DNA of 25,479 nucleotides from the NCBI GenBank assembly GCA_002395235.1, contig DGWK01000022.1, positions 1 through 25,479 on the forward strand, given 5' to 3'. The position numbers and the translations under genes are program-made. Numbering within the stretch: the first letter of the stretch is position 1; every line of letters begins with the position of its first letter. Shown one piece after another: positions 1 through 7,194 of this stretch. The stretch comes from Lachnospiraceae bacterium UBA4260 (GTDB lineage: Bacteria; Bacillota; Clostridia; Lachnospirales; Lachnospiraceae). Below the pieces are notes generated by a model, which had not been told where the DNA came from, did no database searches, and was given only the letters and a program-made list of their open reading frames with translations.

Positions 1-133
1 AATGCTCTTCGATCTCGGAGATCAGAGTGATGATGCCGAACGAGTCAAGGATATGGTCGTCGATCAGTGCTGTCTCTTTCTCATAATCTACAGAGTCGTC
101 AATGTCTCTCAGGATCTCAAGTAATTCTTCCAT
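1..133 (-). CDS. DltC-like acyl/peptidyl carrier protein, 3' part missing (cut by window edge)
   Basis: Only the first 44 codons are present; the gene runs off the left edge. The translation contains LDSFG at residues 29-33, the phosphopantetheine attachment motif as it appears in D-alanyl carrier proteins (DltC), with Ser31 as the expected attachment residue, followed by a helix II-like IITLISEIEE. The start is the ATG at 133, preceded by a clear AGGAGG about 5 bases upstream. It lies 117 bases downstream of the PLP decarboxylase gene on the same strand and is probably the third gene of the adenylation-decarboxylase-carrier operon. By family, it would carry an activated amino acid as a thioester in the cytoplasm. 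Whether a membrane O-acyltransferase (DltB-like) follows cannot be seen. Confidence 0.8.
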   Translation of the reverse strand, partial: MEELLEILRDIDDSVDYEKETALIDDHILDSFGIITLISEIEEH

Positions 134-144
134 AATTCCTCCTA

Positions 145-182
145 ATAAAATCTTCGATCAAGACCTTCGATATAAAATCTTC
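145..182. repeat. 11-bp direct repeat ahead of the carrier gene
   Basis: The 11-mer ATAAAATCTTC occurs at 145-155 and again at 172-182, a 27-base period, with a CTTCGAT element also repeated between them. It lies in the AT-rich 117-base spacer upstream of the carrier protein start. It may be an operator or a chance AT-rich repeat; no clear promoter is visible in the spacer. Confidence 0.45.
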
Positions 183-250
183 AGTACAGTAACATCAATA
201 TCATAACTTATTAAATTCAAAACTGCCATACAAACGAGAGATTTGTTTAT

Positions 251-1447
251 TCAGTATTTTGCCATATTGAGCGTGTAGGACTGAATCTGATCCCTCGCCG
301 GAATGAATCCCTCTTTCTCCCCATAGAGAACGACTGCCGGAAATTCATGGCTCAGGAACAGGCTCATTCCCTCGTAGAAGCTGTAGGCGCCGGTCTTAAA
401 GAACACGACGCGGTCGCCCAGGCCGATCTTCTCGGGGAAACATCTGCACAGAAGGTCGTTCATCGTGCACAGGGATCCGTAGATGCTCCAGTCTCTCTCC
501 TGCCTGTCGCCGGCCGGGTCCGCGGGGATCACCGCCATCTGCGGCCGGTACATACCCTTGATCTGGCCGTCGTAGTTGAGCTGATGGATGCCGCCGTCCA
601 CCAGGCAGATCGCATTGCCGTCGTTTTCCTTGATGTCCAGGGCGGTGGTCACGTAGCAGCCGCACTCGGCCGCGTAAGCCCTGCCCATCTCGATGGTCAC
701 AATGCCCTTCCACTTCATGTCCTGAACCATCTTGCGGAACATTTCCAGGTGCTCGGGATCGCGCAGATCTTCTTCTTTCTTCTTCTGGTCCTCAAAATAG
801 GACACGGCAAAGCCCGTCCCGTACTCCAGCTCGGGGACCTTGTAGTCCGCCTCGGTGAGAAGTCTATCGAAGAAGGCGTCCAGCATAGCCAGCTCTTTCT
901 CGTGCTTGCTCAGCTTCTTCTTCTGGGTTCCGGAGAAGAAATGGATGCCCGCGAATTCGATGTGCGGGAACCTTCCGCGGTCCCCAATCAGCCCGCAGAT
1001 GGTATCTTCGTCCATACCGAACTGGCTTCCGTTGGTAAGTCTGGGATAGACTCTGAGAGTCTTGTCATGGGCGTCCGCCCAGTCCGAGAGCATCTGCAGC
1101 TGCAGCGGCGACTCCGCCGTATATCTGGCTGCGTCCTGTCCGTAGTCAAGGATCTCCATCAGATCCTCGCGGATCTTGAGGACGCCGGAGATGTAGAGTT
1201 TCTCCGCCGGGATCTTCAGGTCCCTGCAGATCCGGAATTCGCCCATGGAGCAGACTTCGATGCGCTCTACCTGCCTGGACATCTCCAGGGTAAGAAAGGG
1301 ATTGGTCTTCATAGAATAAGTGAGCCCGATCTCGCCTTTGAAGGCATCCCGGAAGCGCTGTACGCGGTCCCTGATGCAGTCGAGGTCGAACAGGTAAAGG
1401 GGCGTGCCGAACCGGTCCGCCGCTTCTTTAATCTTGCTCAGTTCCAT
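251..1447 (-). CDS. Fold-III PLP-dependent decarboxylase (ornithine/DAP/arginine decarboxylase 2 family) in a Dlt-like operon
   Basis: 398 residues. The N-terminal alanine-racemase-like barrel carries YSMKTNP at 44-50, with Lys47 the expected Schiff-base lysine. A GIHFFSGTQ segment is at 167-175 and EMGRAYAAECG at 253-263, where Glu253 should contact the PLP ring nitrogen. The C-terminal beta domain has CTMND at 327-331, matching the CxxxD active-site motif of diaminopimelate decarboxylases, and GAYSFYEG at 353-360. These favour a decarboxylase over an alanine racemase. The start at 1447 has AAGGAG 5 bases upstream; the frame stays open to 1939, but that stretch lies inside the upstream gene. 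It sits 34 bases after the adenylation gene and before a carrier protein gene. Inference: it may act on a carrier-bound amino acid like BtrK of butirosin biosynthesis, or supply a free amine or D-amino acid. Substrate unknown. Confidence 0.85.
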   Translation of the reverse strand: MELSKIKEAADRFGTPLYLFDLDCIRDRVQRFRDAFKGEIGLTYSMKTNPFLTLEMSRQVERIEVCSMGEFRICRDLKIPAEKLYISGVLKIREDLMEILDYGQDAARYTAESPLQLQMLSDWADAHDKTLRVYPRLTNGSQFGMDEDTICGLIGDRGRFPHIEFAGIHFFSGTQKKKLSKHEKELAMLDAFFDRLLTEADYKVPELEYGTGFAVSYFEDQKKKEEDLRDPEHLEMFRKMVQDMKWKGIVTIEMGRAYAAECGCYVTTALDIKENDGNAICLVDGGIHQLNYDGQIKGMYRPQMAVIPADPAGDRQERDWSIYGSLCTMNDLLCRCFPEKIGLGDRVVFFKTGAYSFYEGMSLFLSHEFPAVVLYGEKEGFIPARDQIQSYTLNMAKY

Positions 1448-1481
1448 AATTACTCCTTGCTGTAACTGTTTTCTCTGATGT

Positions 1482-2999
1482 TCAGGCGAGAAGGGAGCGG
1501 AAATACGCTCTGTCGATCTTGCCGTTCTTGTTGTAAGGCATGTCTTCCACCTGGTTGATCCTGCCGGGCACCATGTAGGCCGGAACCTTCTCCTTGAGGC
1601 GGATCCGCACTTCCCTGGGCTCGATGTCGCCCATATACCAGCAGACGATCCGGTTCTTCTTCTCGTCAAAGAGGCAGACCGCTCTCGCCACGCCGTCCAG
1701 CGCCATGAAGTTGGTCTCGATCTCCTCGAGCTCGATCCTGTGGCCCATGTGCTTGATCTGGAAGTCTCCTCTTCCGGCAAAATAGAGCTCGCCGTCCGTT
1801 CCGTAGGCAGCCAGGTCGCCCGTCTTGTAGACGCGCTGCTCGCGGCCGTCCAGCTCGTACATGATGAACTGTTTTGCCGTCTGCTCGGGATTGTTGTAGT
1901 AGCAGATCGCCAGGGACTCGCCCGCGCAGCAGATCTCACCGGAGACGCCGGGCTCCGTCACGATTCTGCCCTCGTCGTCCATAAGGAACACGGTCCTGCC
2001 GGGGAAAGCGCCGCCGATCGGGAGCTTCTCGGTCTTCTCAAACTTTCTCTCGATCCTGTAATAGGTGCAGTTGCAGGTGATCTCGGAGGGACCGTAAAGG
2101 TTTACATATTCCGCGTTCGGAAGCGCGTCCTGCCAGATCTGCAGGTGCTTGATCGGCATCACTTCGCCGCTGAACATGATGATCCTGACCTTCTCGGGGA
2201 CCCTGTAGCGCAGGCCCTTGAGACCGGAGACTATGCACAGGGCCGACACCGCCCATACGAGGACGGTTACGTTCTTATCGCAGATATAGTCCAGGAGCCT
2301 GGGCGGCGTGCTGAAGAACTCTCTGGGAATGAGGACCACTTCCGCGCCCGTGAACATGCAGGAGTAGAGGTCCTTGACCGACACGTCGAAGTCGAAAGGC
2401 GCCTGGTTGCCCATGATGTCCTCGCAGGTGATCCCGAAGATCTGTGTAAAATGACCGATGAAGTCAAGCACGGACTTGTGCCCGACAATGATGCCCTTGG
2501 GATTTCCGGTGGAACCGGAAGTAAATACGCCGTAAAGCGGATCCTCTCCCCCCATCTGCGGGCGGATCGCGGCGAGTCTTGCGGCCGCCTCCTCGCTGAT
2601 CTCGTCGGCGCCGCTGTAAAGCTCCTCGAGAGACAGCACTTTTCCGGTGTACCCGGAAGCCGTCAGCTGCTCTCTTCTCGCCTGGTCCACAACGACGATC
2701 CTGGATTCAAGCACATCCAGTATCTTCCGGATCCTCTCCGGAGGCTGCTCGGGGTTGACGCTCACGTAGAAGCCGCCGGCGTAAACGACGCCGTACATGC
2801 AGCACAGCGTCGCCGTGCTCTTCTCGGCCAGGATCGCCACCGGCTCTCCCTTGCTGATCTGCGCGCTGAGAGCACCTCCGATTCCTCTCGCCTTTGAAGC
2901 GAGCTCTTTATATGTAAGGCATACCGATCCGTCGTCTACGGCGGGACGGCTCCCATATTCCTTTTCTGTAAGTTCAAGCCTGTCAAGAATTGTTTCCAA
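1482..2999 (-). CDS. DltA-like amino acid adenylation enzyme (AMP-forming ligase)
   Basis: About 505 residues, the usual size of stand-alone DltA. It should activate an amino acid with ATP and load it on a carrier protein in the cytoplasm. From the chosen start: P-loop FTSGSTGNPKG at 159-169, QAPFDFDVSVKDLY at 199-212 whose FDxSVxD part resembles the amine-binding segment of DltA, NLYGPSE at 300-306, YKTGDLA at 391-397, GRGDFQIKHMGHRIE at 409-423 and PYNKNGKID at 488-496, with Lys494 as the C-terminal catalytic lysine. The start is uncertain: the frame opens with TTG at 3047 without a ribosome binding site, whereas TTG at 2999 has AGGAG 11 bases upstream and gives a family-like N terminus (ETILDRLELTEKEYG). 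First gene of the operon with the PLP decarboxylase. The pocket residues do not let me name the substrate. Confidence 0.88.
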   Translation of the reverse strand: METILDRLELTEKEYGSRPAVDDGSVCLTYKELASKARGIGGALSAQISKGEPVAILAEKSTATLCCMYGVVYAGGFYVSVNPEQPPERIRKILDVLESRIVVVDQARREQLTASGYTGKVLSLEELYSGADEISEEAAARLAAIRPQMGGEDPLYGVFTSGSTGNPKGIIVGHKSVLDFIGHFTQIFGITCEDIMGNQAPFDFDVSVKDLYSCMFTGAEVVLIPREFFSTPPRLLDYICDKNVTVLVWAVSALCIVSGLKGLRYRVPEKVRIIMFSGEVMPIKHLQIWQDALPNAEYVNLYGPSEITCNCTYYRIERKFEKTEKLPIGGAFPGRTVFLMDDEGRIVTEPGVSGEICCAGESLAICYYNNPEQTAKQFIMYELDGREQRVYKTGDLAAYGTDGELYFAGRGDFQIKHMGHRIELEEIETNFMALDGVARAVCLFDEKKNRIVCWYMGDIEPREVRIRLKEKVPAYMVPGRINQVEDMPYNKNGKIDRAYFRSLLA

Positions 3000-3146
3000 A
3001 AGCTGTTCACTCCTTTCAACTTTGTCAAAGACATCTATGTTATACAATTATTCATATCTGACGAAACCGCATCTAATCTACCTTAAGCTTAAAATGCCTT
3101 TTTTGCAATACTCTCCCGCCAAATCTTCTCAAAAAACCTTTCTTAT

Positions 3147-3172
3147 AAAGAAAACGTCTAAAGAAAACGTCT
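3147..3172. repeat. Perfect tandem 13-bp repeat in the divergent intergenic region
   Basis: AAAGAAAACGTCT occurs twice head to tail at 3147-3159 and 3160-3172, flanked by TATAAAG on the left and TTATAC on the right. It lies about 25 bases upstream of the -35 box of the plus-strand promoter and between the two divergent units. The position fits a regulator binding site acting on one or both, but no cognate regulator is visible. Confidence 0.6.
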
Positions 3173-3194
3173 TATACAAAAATTCCCCTGTAAC

Positions 3195-3223
3195 TCGACA
3201 AATCGCGCCTTCTGCATTATACT
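3195..3223 (+). promoter_or_regulatory. Sigma-A-type promoter for the SGNH gene
   Basis: TCGACA at 3195-3200 (5 of 6 to TTGACA), a 17-base spacer, then TATACT at 3218-3223 (5 of 6 to TATAAT). It ends 38 bases before the SGNH protein start, which has its own AAAGGA site. Predicted by eye only. Confidence 0.65.
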
Positions 3224-3261
3224 GAAAAATCAGAATTGTCCAGAAAAAAAGGAATTACCAT

Positions 3262-4320
3262 ATGCAGCAGAATAAATCTGTGAATGAATCATTAAATAAA
3301 TCTTTACAAACTTCATCGGATCCCATAACCGCAAGGCAGCTCCTGAAGGTCCTTGCCTTCGGTCTTCTTCTGGCATTAATGCTTGTTGCCGCGGGGATTC
3401 TTCTGAATCCCGGCAAGTGGTTTTCGGCCGGCCTGATCAAGGACCGCAACGCCCGGTACGCGGAGATCACCACGGTCCCCCGGGACACCATCGACATCTA
3501 TAACATCGGCAACAGCCTGGCCATGGTCGGTATCTCCCCTATGGACCTGTGGCATGAGGAGGGATACACTTCCTTCAATCTGTGCAAGGGAGCGTCCAAG
3601 ACATCGGAAGCTTATTATCTTCTCAAGCATGGGCTCAGCTATCAGCATCCCGACCTGATCATGATCGAATCCAACATGATGCTGCGCTCCGATGAGCCGC
3701 TCACGGATCTGCAGACCGCGCTGTCGGAGTTTTTCCAGTACCATTTTCCTTTCTGCAGGTATCACAACCTGTGGCAGGCCATCGGCTCCAAGCCCAGTAT
3801 CCGCGAGTACTACATGGGATATCTGATCAGTGAGCATATTATGCCTTATACGGGAGACACGGACTACCTGGAGCCCACACAGGAGAGGAAGAAGATCGAA
3901 TATCTTTCCACTTACTATATGGACAGGATCCTCAAACTGTGTGAGGAAAATGACATAAAAGTCGTTTTCTACAGCCTCTGCTCTCCCAAGTGCTACGACA
4001 CGGCCCGGCTCAATTCGATCGGCGATTACGCCAGGTCCCGCGGGCTCACCTATATCGACCTCAATCAGAACTGGAGAGAGATCGGCATTGACTGGAGCCA
4101 CGACACCCGCGATGAGGGCGACCACCTCAACGAATACGGCGTCGCCAAGGTCACCAAATACATGGGTGAGTATCTCAGAAAGAACTATGATCTGACCGAC
4201 CACCGGGGCGACAAAGCCTACAGCAGCTGGGATACAAAGTATTCCGCTTACCTCGATACCATGCTCAAGATGGAAGGCATGAGCTACTACATGCTCGAAG
4301 GCGACGAGATCTACGACTGA
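3262..4320 (+). CDS. Membrane-anchored SGNH/GDSL-like protein (DltD/AlgX-like), partner of the adenylation operon
   Basis: 352 residues, the only plus-strand gene. A cytoplasmic N terminus of about 27 residues is followed by one hydrophobic segment at 28-49, so the catalytic domain should lie outside the membrane. The domain opens with IGNSLAMVGISPMDLW at 82-97, matching block I of AlgX/DltD-type SGNH proteins with Ser85 as likely nucleophile, although the usual D or T before Ser is Asn. A QHPDLIMIE segment (128-136) and a C-terminal DEGDHLNEYG (284-293) with His288 fit the family; the residue three before His is Glu285, not Asp. The ATG at 3262 has AAAGGA upstream. The gene is divergent from the DltA-like operon, with its own promoter and terminator. 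By analogy to DltD it may help transfer or remove an acyl group on a surface polymer. Substrate unknown. Confidence 0.75.
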   Translation: MQQNKSVNESLNKSLQTSSDPITARQLLKVLAFGLLLALMLVAAGILLNPGKWFSAGLIKDRNARYAEITTVPRDTIDIYNIGNSLAMVGISPMDLWHEEGYTSFNLCKGASKTSEAYYLLKHGLSYQHPDLIMIESNMMLRSDEPLTDLQTALSEFFQYHFPFCRYHNLWQAIGSKPSIREYYMGYLISEHIMPYTGDTDYLEPTQERKKIEYLSTYYMDRILKLCEENDIKVVFYSLCSPKCYDTARLNSIGDYARSRGLTYIDLNQNWREIGIDWSHDTRDEGDHLNEYGVAKVTKYMGEYLRKNYDLTDHRGDKAYSSWDTKYSAYLDTMLKMEGMSYYMLEGDEIYD

Positions 4321-4335
4321 TATACTTTCCAAAAG

Positions 4336-4367
4336 AAAACGGGCGGTTTAAAACCACCCGTTTTTTT
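4336..4367. terminator. Bidirectional intrinsic terminator between convergent genes
   Basis: Inverted arms ACGGGCGG and CCACCCGT (about 4339-4361) with an A/T-rich loop. The plus side is followed by seven T, terminating the SGNH gene. The minus strand reads a G-U-paired stem followed by TTTTCTTTT, terminating the operon that ends in the HAD gene. The HAD stop codon (4348-4350) lies in the loop, so the last HAD codons form one arm. Confidence 0.8.
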
Positions 4368-5133
4368 CACACACTTTATAGATACCGTCGTCCACATTGG
4401 CGGGCGCCACTTCGTCCGCCGCCGCTTTCAGCAGCGGATGCCCGTTGCCCATGGCGACCTTGTAAAACTCTTCCGCAAACATATCGAGATCGTTCGTATC
4501 ATCTCCGAACACGACCACATCTTCGCTCTCTCCGCCGACCAGTTCCAGCATTCTCAGAATGCCCTCTTTTTTGGCGTCCTGCTGGATCAGCAGGTATTCC
4601 GGCTCAAACCAGAGGCACCCCAGAGGCTCTGCGGAGGGCAAAATATCCAGAAGCCTGCTCTCTTCGCTCTGCGGAACGGAGATATACATCTTATAGATGA
4701 TGCCCTTTTTCTCCGGCTCATAATTCCCATCGATCACATAAGTCGTCGGCTCTTTCCGGATCCCGGCCTGCTCATAGAAGCGAAAGTCCCTGGTCCTTAC
4801 CAGATCCGAGTCCTCATCCGCGACGAGAACGCCGTATCCCTTGTCGATCGCCTCGTGGTAGAGCTTTAAGGCGTCTTCAAAGACCAGCGGACTGTTCTCC
4901 ACCAGTTCCCGATTCACGACGATCGCCTTGCCGCCGTTGCAGACCATATTGTCGAAGCCGTTCTCGTCGAAGAACTTTCTCGCTTTGTAGTGGGCTCTTC
5001 CGGTATTGATGGCCACAAAGTGCCCGGCCTCTTTGAGCCTCTGCACGGCGAGAGCCGCTGACGGCACTATTTTGCCCGTGGCCCTGTCCGTCAGCGTTCC
5101 GTCTATATCAAAGAAAAAATACTTTTTCTTCAC
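4348..5133 (-). CDS. Cof-type HAD-IIB phosphatase
   Basis: 261 residues, the usual size of Cof/YidA-type HAD hydrolases. Motif I is FDIDGTLTD at 8-16, with Asp9 as expected nucleophile and Asp11 as acid/base; motif II is INTGRA at 42-47; motif IV is VVFGDDTNDLDM near 212-223. A long C2-type cap lies between motifs II and III. Such enzymes dephosphorylate sugar phosphates, nucleotides or cofactor intermediates; specificity cannot be read from the sequence. The start is a GTG at 5133 with GAGAGG 8 bases upstream, overlapping the 3' end of lysA; only 4 bases separate the lysA stop from this start, implying translational coupling. Last gene of the long run that begins with the response regulator. 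The final codons are part of the shared terminator. Confidence 0.9.
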   Translation of the reverse strand: MKKKYFFFDIDGTLTDRATGKIVPSAALAVQRLKEAGHFVAINTGRAHYKARKFFDENGFDNMVCNGGKAIVVNRELVENSPLVFEDALKLYHEAIDKGYGVLVADEDSDLVRTRDFRFYEQAGIRKEPTTYVIDGNYEPEKKGIIYKMYISVPQSEESRLLDILPSAEPLGCLWFEPEYLLIQQDAKKEGILRMLELVGGESEDVVVFGDDTNDLDMFAEEFYKVAMGNGHPLLKAAADEVAPANVDDGIYKVCEKNGWF

Positions 5134-5137
5134 CGCT

Positions 5138-6433
5138 TCAACCTCTCAATTCCCCGAACTGCTCCTGGAGACTGCCGTAGAAATCCGTACCGCTGAAGGT
5201 CGCGAAATAGTCCATCTCCGTCTCCGCCCTGCGGATCTCTTTGACACTTCCGTCCTCTTTCAGAAGGAGCTCCGCGCTGCGCAGCCTTCCGTTGTAGTTG
5301 TAGCCCATGGCAAAGCCGTGCGCGCCCGCGTCGTGGATGAAGAGATAATCGCCCATGTCGATCTTGGGAAGCAGGCGGTCGACGGCGAACTTGTCGTTGT
5401 TCTCGCACAGGGAACCTGTCACATCGTACATGTGATCTCTGAGGGCGTCCTCCTTGCCCAGAACCGTGATGTGGTGATAAGCGCCGTACATGGCGGGTCT
5501 CATCAGGTTGGCCGCGCAGGCGTCCACGCCGATGTACTCTTTGTAGATGTGCTTCTCATGGATCGCCTTGGTGATCAGCGCGCCATAGGGAGCCAGCATA
5601 AAGCGGCCCATCTCGCAGTAGATCGCCACGTCGCCCATACCCTTGTCGCGCAGGACCGCGTCATAGACCTCCTTGACGCCCTCGCCGATGACACGGATGT
5701 CATTGGGGGTATCGTAAGGGGAATACGCCACACCTACGCCGCCGGACAGGTTTACGAAGGCGATGTGCACGTCGAAAGTGCGGTGGATCTCCGCCACCAG
5801 CTCGAAGAGTTGTGCCGCCAGCATGGGATAGTACTCGTTGGTCACGGTATTGCTCGCCAGGAAAGCGTGAATGCCGAAGTGCTTGACGCCCTTCTCCTTC
5901 AGGATCCTGACGCCCTCGAAGAGCTGCTGCTTGGTGAATCCGTACTTGGAATCTCCGGGGTTGTCCATAATTCCGTTGGACATCCGGAAGACGCCGCCCG
6001 GATTGTAGCGAAGACTCATGGTCTCCGGGAACTTTCCGCCCAGGATTTTCTCCAGGAAGGGAATATGCGTGATGTCATCGAGATTGATGATGGCGCCGAG
6101 CTTTGCCGCGTAGGCGTACTCTTCTTCCGGCGTATCATTTGAGGAAAACATGATGTGTTTTCCGTCCGCTCCGACTGCTTTTGCCAGCATGAGCTCCGCA
6201 AGGGAGGAGCAGTCAAATCCGAAATCATAATCCTTGAAGATCTGCATGATATACGGATTCGGGGTTGCTTTTACGGCAAAATATTCGCGGAATCCGGGGT
6301 TCCAGGAGAACGCCTCCCTGACCGCTTCTGCGTTTTCGCGGATGCCCTTTTCGTCATACAGATAGAAAGGGGTTGGCCATGTTCTCGCTATCTCTTCTGC
6401 CTTTTCTCTGGTGATGTAGGGTGTTTTTTTCAT
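5138..6433 (-). CDS. lysA: Diaminopimelate decarboxylase
   Basis: 431 residues. Fold-III PLP enzyme converting meso-diaminopimelate to L-lysine, the last step of lysine synthesis. YFAVKATPNP at 51-60 holds the PLP lysine (Lys55), FGIHAF at 186-191 a PLP-stacking histidine (His189), NLSGGVGV at 228-235 the glycine loop, YCEMGRFM at 272-279 the PLP nitrogen-binding glutamate, and GSLCENNDKFA at 340-350 the CExxD substrate motif with Cys343 and Asp347. GAHGFAMGYNYNG at 370-382 completes the site. The start at 6433 has GAGGAAAC directly upstream. It is distinct from the second fold-III decarboxylase at 251-1447, which lacks the CENND form. It follows ung by 78 bases and is tightly coupled to the HAD gene. 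Related D-amino acid or carboxynorspermidine-type activities are possible but less likely. Confidence 0.9.
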   Translation of the reverse strand: MKKTPYITREKAEEIARTWPTPFYLYDEKGIRENAEAVREAFSWNPGFREYFAVKATPNPYIMQIFKDYDFGFDCSSLAELMLAKAVGADGKHIMFSSNDTPEEEYAYAAKLGAIINLDDITHIPFLEKILGGKFPETMSLRYNPGGVFRMSNGIMDNPGDSKYGFTKQQLFEGVRILKEKGVKHFGIHAFLASNTVTNEYYPMLAAQLFELVAEIHRTFDVHIAFVNLSGGVGVAYSPYDTPNDIRVIGEGVKEVYDAVLRDKGMGDVAIYCEMGRFMLAPYGALITKAIHEKHIYKEYIGVDACAANLMRPAMYGAYHHITVLGKEDALRDHMYDVTGSLCENNDKFAVDRLLPKIDMGDYLFIHDAGAHGFAMGYNYNGRLRSAELLLKEDGSVKEIRRAETEMDYFATFSGTDFYGSLQEQFGELRG

Positions 6434-6447
6434 GTTTCCTCATTTCC

Positions 6448-6466
6448 GGAGATCTTCGGGATCTCC
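6448..6466. other. Small perfect hairpin just upstream of the lysA ribosome binding site
   Basis: GGAGATC at 6448-6454 and GATCTCC at 6460-6466 form a 7-bp stem with a 5-base loop. On the transcript it ends about six bases before the lysA GAGGAA site. No T tract follows, so it is not a normal terminator; it could influence lysA translation or mark mRNA processing. Confidence 0.4.
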
Positions 6467-6511
6467 TGTTATTTTTCAGGGCTCGCTGGGCGGCCCCTGA
6501 TTGCCTTTTAG

Positions 6512-7180
6512 TCAGAGCTGCCAGTCGATCGGCGTCTCGCCGTGCGCAGTTAAAAACTCATTGCACTCGCTGAAGTGTCTGCAGCCGAAGAATCCCCGGT
6601 AAGCCGACAGCGGACTGGGGTGCGGTGCCTTCAGCACCAGGTGGGCCGGATTGGTCACCATGACGGCTTTACTCTGGGCCGGCGTCCCCCACAGCATATA
6701 GACAATGGGCCTGTCCTGCTCTTCCACCGCCCGGATGATTGCGTCCGTGAACTGCTCCCAGCCGTGTCCCTTGTGGGAATTTGCCTGGTGAGCGCGCACC
6801 GTCAGCACCGTGTTGAGGAGCAGTACGCCCTGCTCCGCCCATTTTGTCAGACACCCGGTCTGCGGCATCCTGCAGCCCACGTCGTCATGCAGCTCCCTGA
6901 AAATATTGATCAGGGACGGCGGGATCTCCTTCTGGTCCTCAGGAACCGAAAAGCACAGCCCGTGGGCCTGATGATAGTTGTGATAGGGATCCTGCCCCAG
7001 GATCACTACTTTGACCTTTTTCAGCGGCGTCAGGTGCAGTGCGTTAAAGATCTGGTCCGCGGGAGGAAAGACCGTTCCGCTTCGGTATTCTTTCTGTACG
7101 AATTGATATAAATCCCTGTAATAGGGTTTGGCGAATTCCGCCTTCACGGCAGGAAGCCAGTCTCCTGAGATCTGCGCCAT
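6512..7180 (-). CDS. ung: Uracil-DNA glycosylase (family 1)
   Basis: 222 residues, the normal length. It removes uracil from DNA as the first step of base excision repair. The water-activating motif GQDPYH is at 62-67 with catalytic Asp64; LLLNTVLTVR (about 115-126) is the uracil-binding strand; HPSPLS at 187-192 is the DNA-intercalation loop with catalytic His187. The ATG at 7180 has GAGAGGAAA upstream. It is 14 bases downstream of the pepD-type gene and 78 bases upstream of lysA on the same strand, so probably co-transcribed with both, though functionally unrelated. No anomalies seen. Confidence 0.96.
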   Translation of the reverse strand: MAQISGDWLPAVKAEFAKPYYRDLYQFVQKEYRSGTVFPPADQIFNALHLTPLKKVKVVILGQDPYHNYHQAHGLCFSVPEDQKEIPPSLINIFRELHDDVGCRMPQTGCLTKWAEQGVLLLNTVLTVRAHQANSHKGHGWEQFTDAIIRAVEEQDRPIVYMLWGTPAQSKAVMVTNPAHLVLKAPHPSPLSAYRGFFGCRHFSECNEFLTAHGETPIDWQL

Positions 7181-7194
7181 TTTACTGTTTCCTC

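Noticed and set aside
347..1465. Long plus-strand open frames opposite the decarboxylase, adenylation, glgX, oadB and carboxyltransferase genes
   Set aside because: They are antisense to genes with full family motifs, lack ribosome binding sites, and have no recognisable domains; they result from the GC-rich codon pattern.
1448..1939. Upstream extension of the PLP decarboxylase frame to an ATG at 1939
   Set aside because: It lies wholly inside the adenylation gene, is unlike the family, and the internal ATG at 1447 has a clear AAGGAG and a proper N terminus.
6434..6511. Possible lysine riboswitch upstream of lysA
   Set aside because: The gap is only 78 bases, too short for the roughly 170-base L-box aptamer, and only simple hairpins are present.
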